Notes under the pieces: generated by a model
The model's database searches: none
What the model saw: only the letters and a program-made list of their open reading frames with translations
What the model was told of the DNA's origin: nothing
Program-made: the position numbers and the translations under genes
Origin: Bacillota bacterium
GTDB lineage: Bacteria; Bacillota; Clostridia; Peptostreptococcales; Anaerovoracaceae
Assembly (NCBI GenBank): GCA_905372035.1
Contig: CAJPNN010000047.1
Span: forward strand, 1-13,281
Length of the DNA stretch: 13,281 nt
Direction: 5' to 3'
In this document: one piece after another, positions 13,277 to 13,281 of the stretch
Position numbering within the stretch: the stretch's first letter is position 1
Layout of the letters: each line of letters starts with the position of its first letter

Positions 13277-13281
13277 GGTAA

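Larger units (their letters stand above)
12846..13281 (-). other. Noncoding upstream region of the cut operon
   Basis: No convincing gene was found in these 436 bases on either strand. The region is very AT-rich. It holds the candidate promoter, a tandem 12-base repeat, AT palindromes (TATTTAATTAAATA at 13014-13027 and TTAAAAATTTTTAA at 13108-13121), a nested hairpin and a pair of 18-base inverted arms at the right edge. A regulator gene may lie beyond 13281. Confidence 0.8.

Noticed and set aside
1..13281. tRNA, rRNA, CRISPR array, insertion sequence or prophage genes
   Set aside because: No cloverleaf, no regularly spaced repeats, and no transposase or integrase frames were seen.

Overview
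The window holds most of a choline-degrading bacterial microcompartment (BMC) operon of the glycyl-radical type (GRM2, or cut, type). It comes from an AT-rich anaerobe, most likely a Bacillota/Clostridia member. The basis for that guess is the low-GC codon use, strong AGGAGG-type ribosome binding sites before nearly every gene, some TTG starts, and the mix of Eut-like accessory genes with cutC/cutD. All 17 genes lie on the minus strand, so transcription runs from right to left. Gaps are short (1-50 bases) or genes overlap, and no internal terminator is evident, so one long transcript is likely.

From the promoter end: 12846-13281 is a noncoding leader and upstream region. It has a TTGACA/TATAAT promoter with an unusually long 20-base spacer containing a dyad, plus several repeats and inverted repeats further upstream. 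Next come a 10-11 TM DMT-type transporter, an 89-aa winged-helix-like protein of unknown role, two hexameric shell proteins, a CoA-acylating aldehyde dehydrogenase (CutF type), choline TMA-lyase CutC and its radical-SAM activase CutD. These are followed by an EutS-like shell protein, an EutP-like GTPase, a degenerate EutT-like protein, EutJ, a GrpU-like Fe-S shell protein, an EutN-type pentamer, a PduS/RnfC-like flavin/Fe-S protein, a PduT-like BMC-T shell protein, an EutQ-like cupin, and a further BMC shell protein cut off by the left edge.

Inferred pathway: choline enters the cell, perhaps through the transporter. CutC, activated by CutD, cleaves it inside the shell to trimethylamine and acetaldehyde. 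The aldehyde dehydrogenase would make acetyl-CoA, and EutQ may act as an acetate kinase. An alcohol dehydrogenase and a phosphotransacetylase are expected but not present here; they may lie beyond the left edge. Seven shell genes are visible: three BMC-H (one partial), one EutS-type, one GrpU-type, one BMC-T and one BMC-P.

Points most worth a second look: the aldehyde dehydrogenase has proline (P251) where the AdhE/EutE/PduP family has its catalytic cysteine. Two shell proteins with apparent Fe-S sites (C38 of the PduT-like protein, GSCPQ of the GrpU-like protein) sit close to a PduS/RnfC-like protein, suggesting a redox path through the shell. An EutT-like gene without recognisable metal/cobalamin motifs sits in a B12-independent pathway. 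The promoter architecture resembles MerR-type control.
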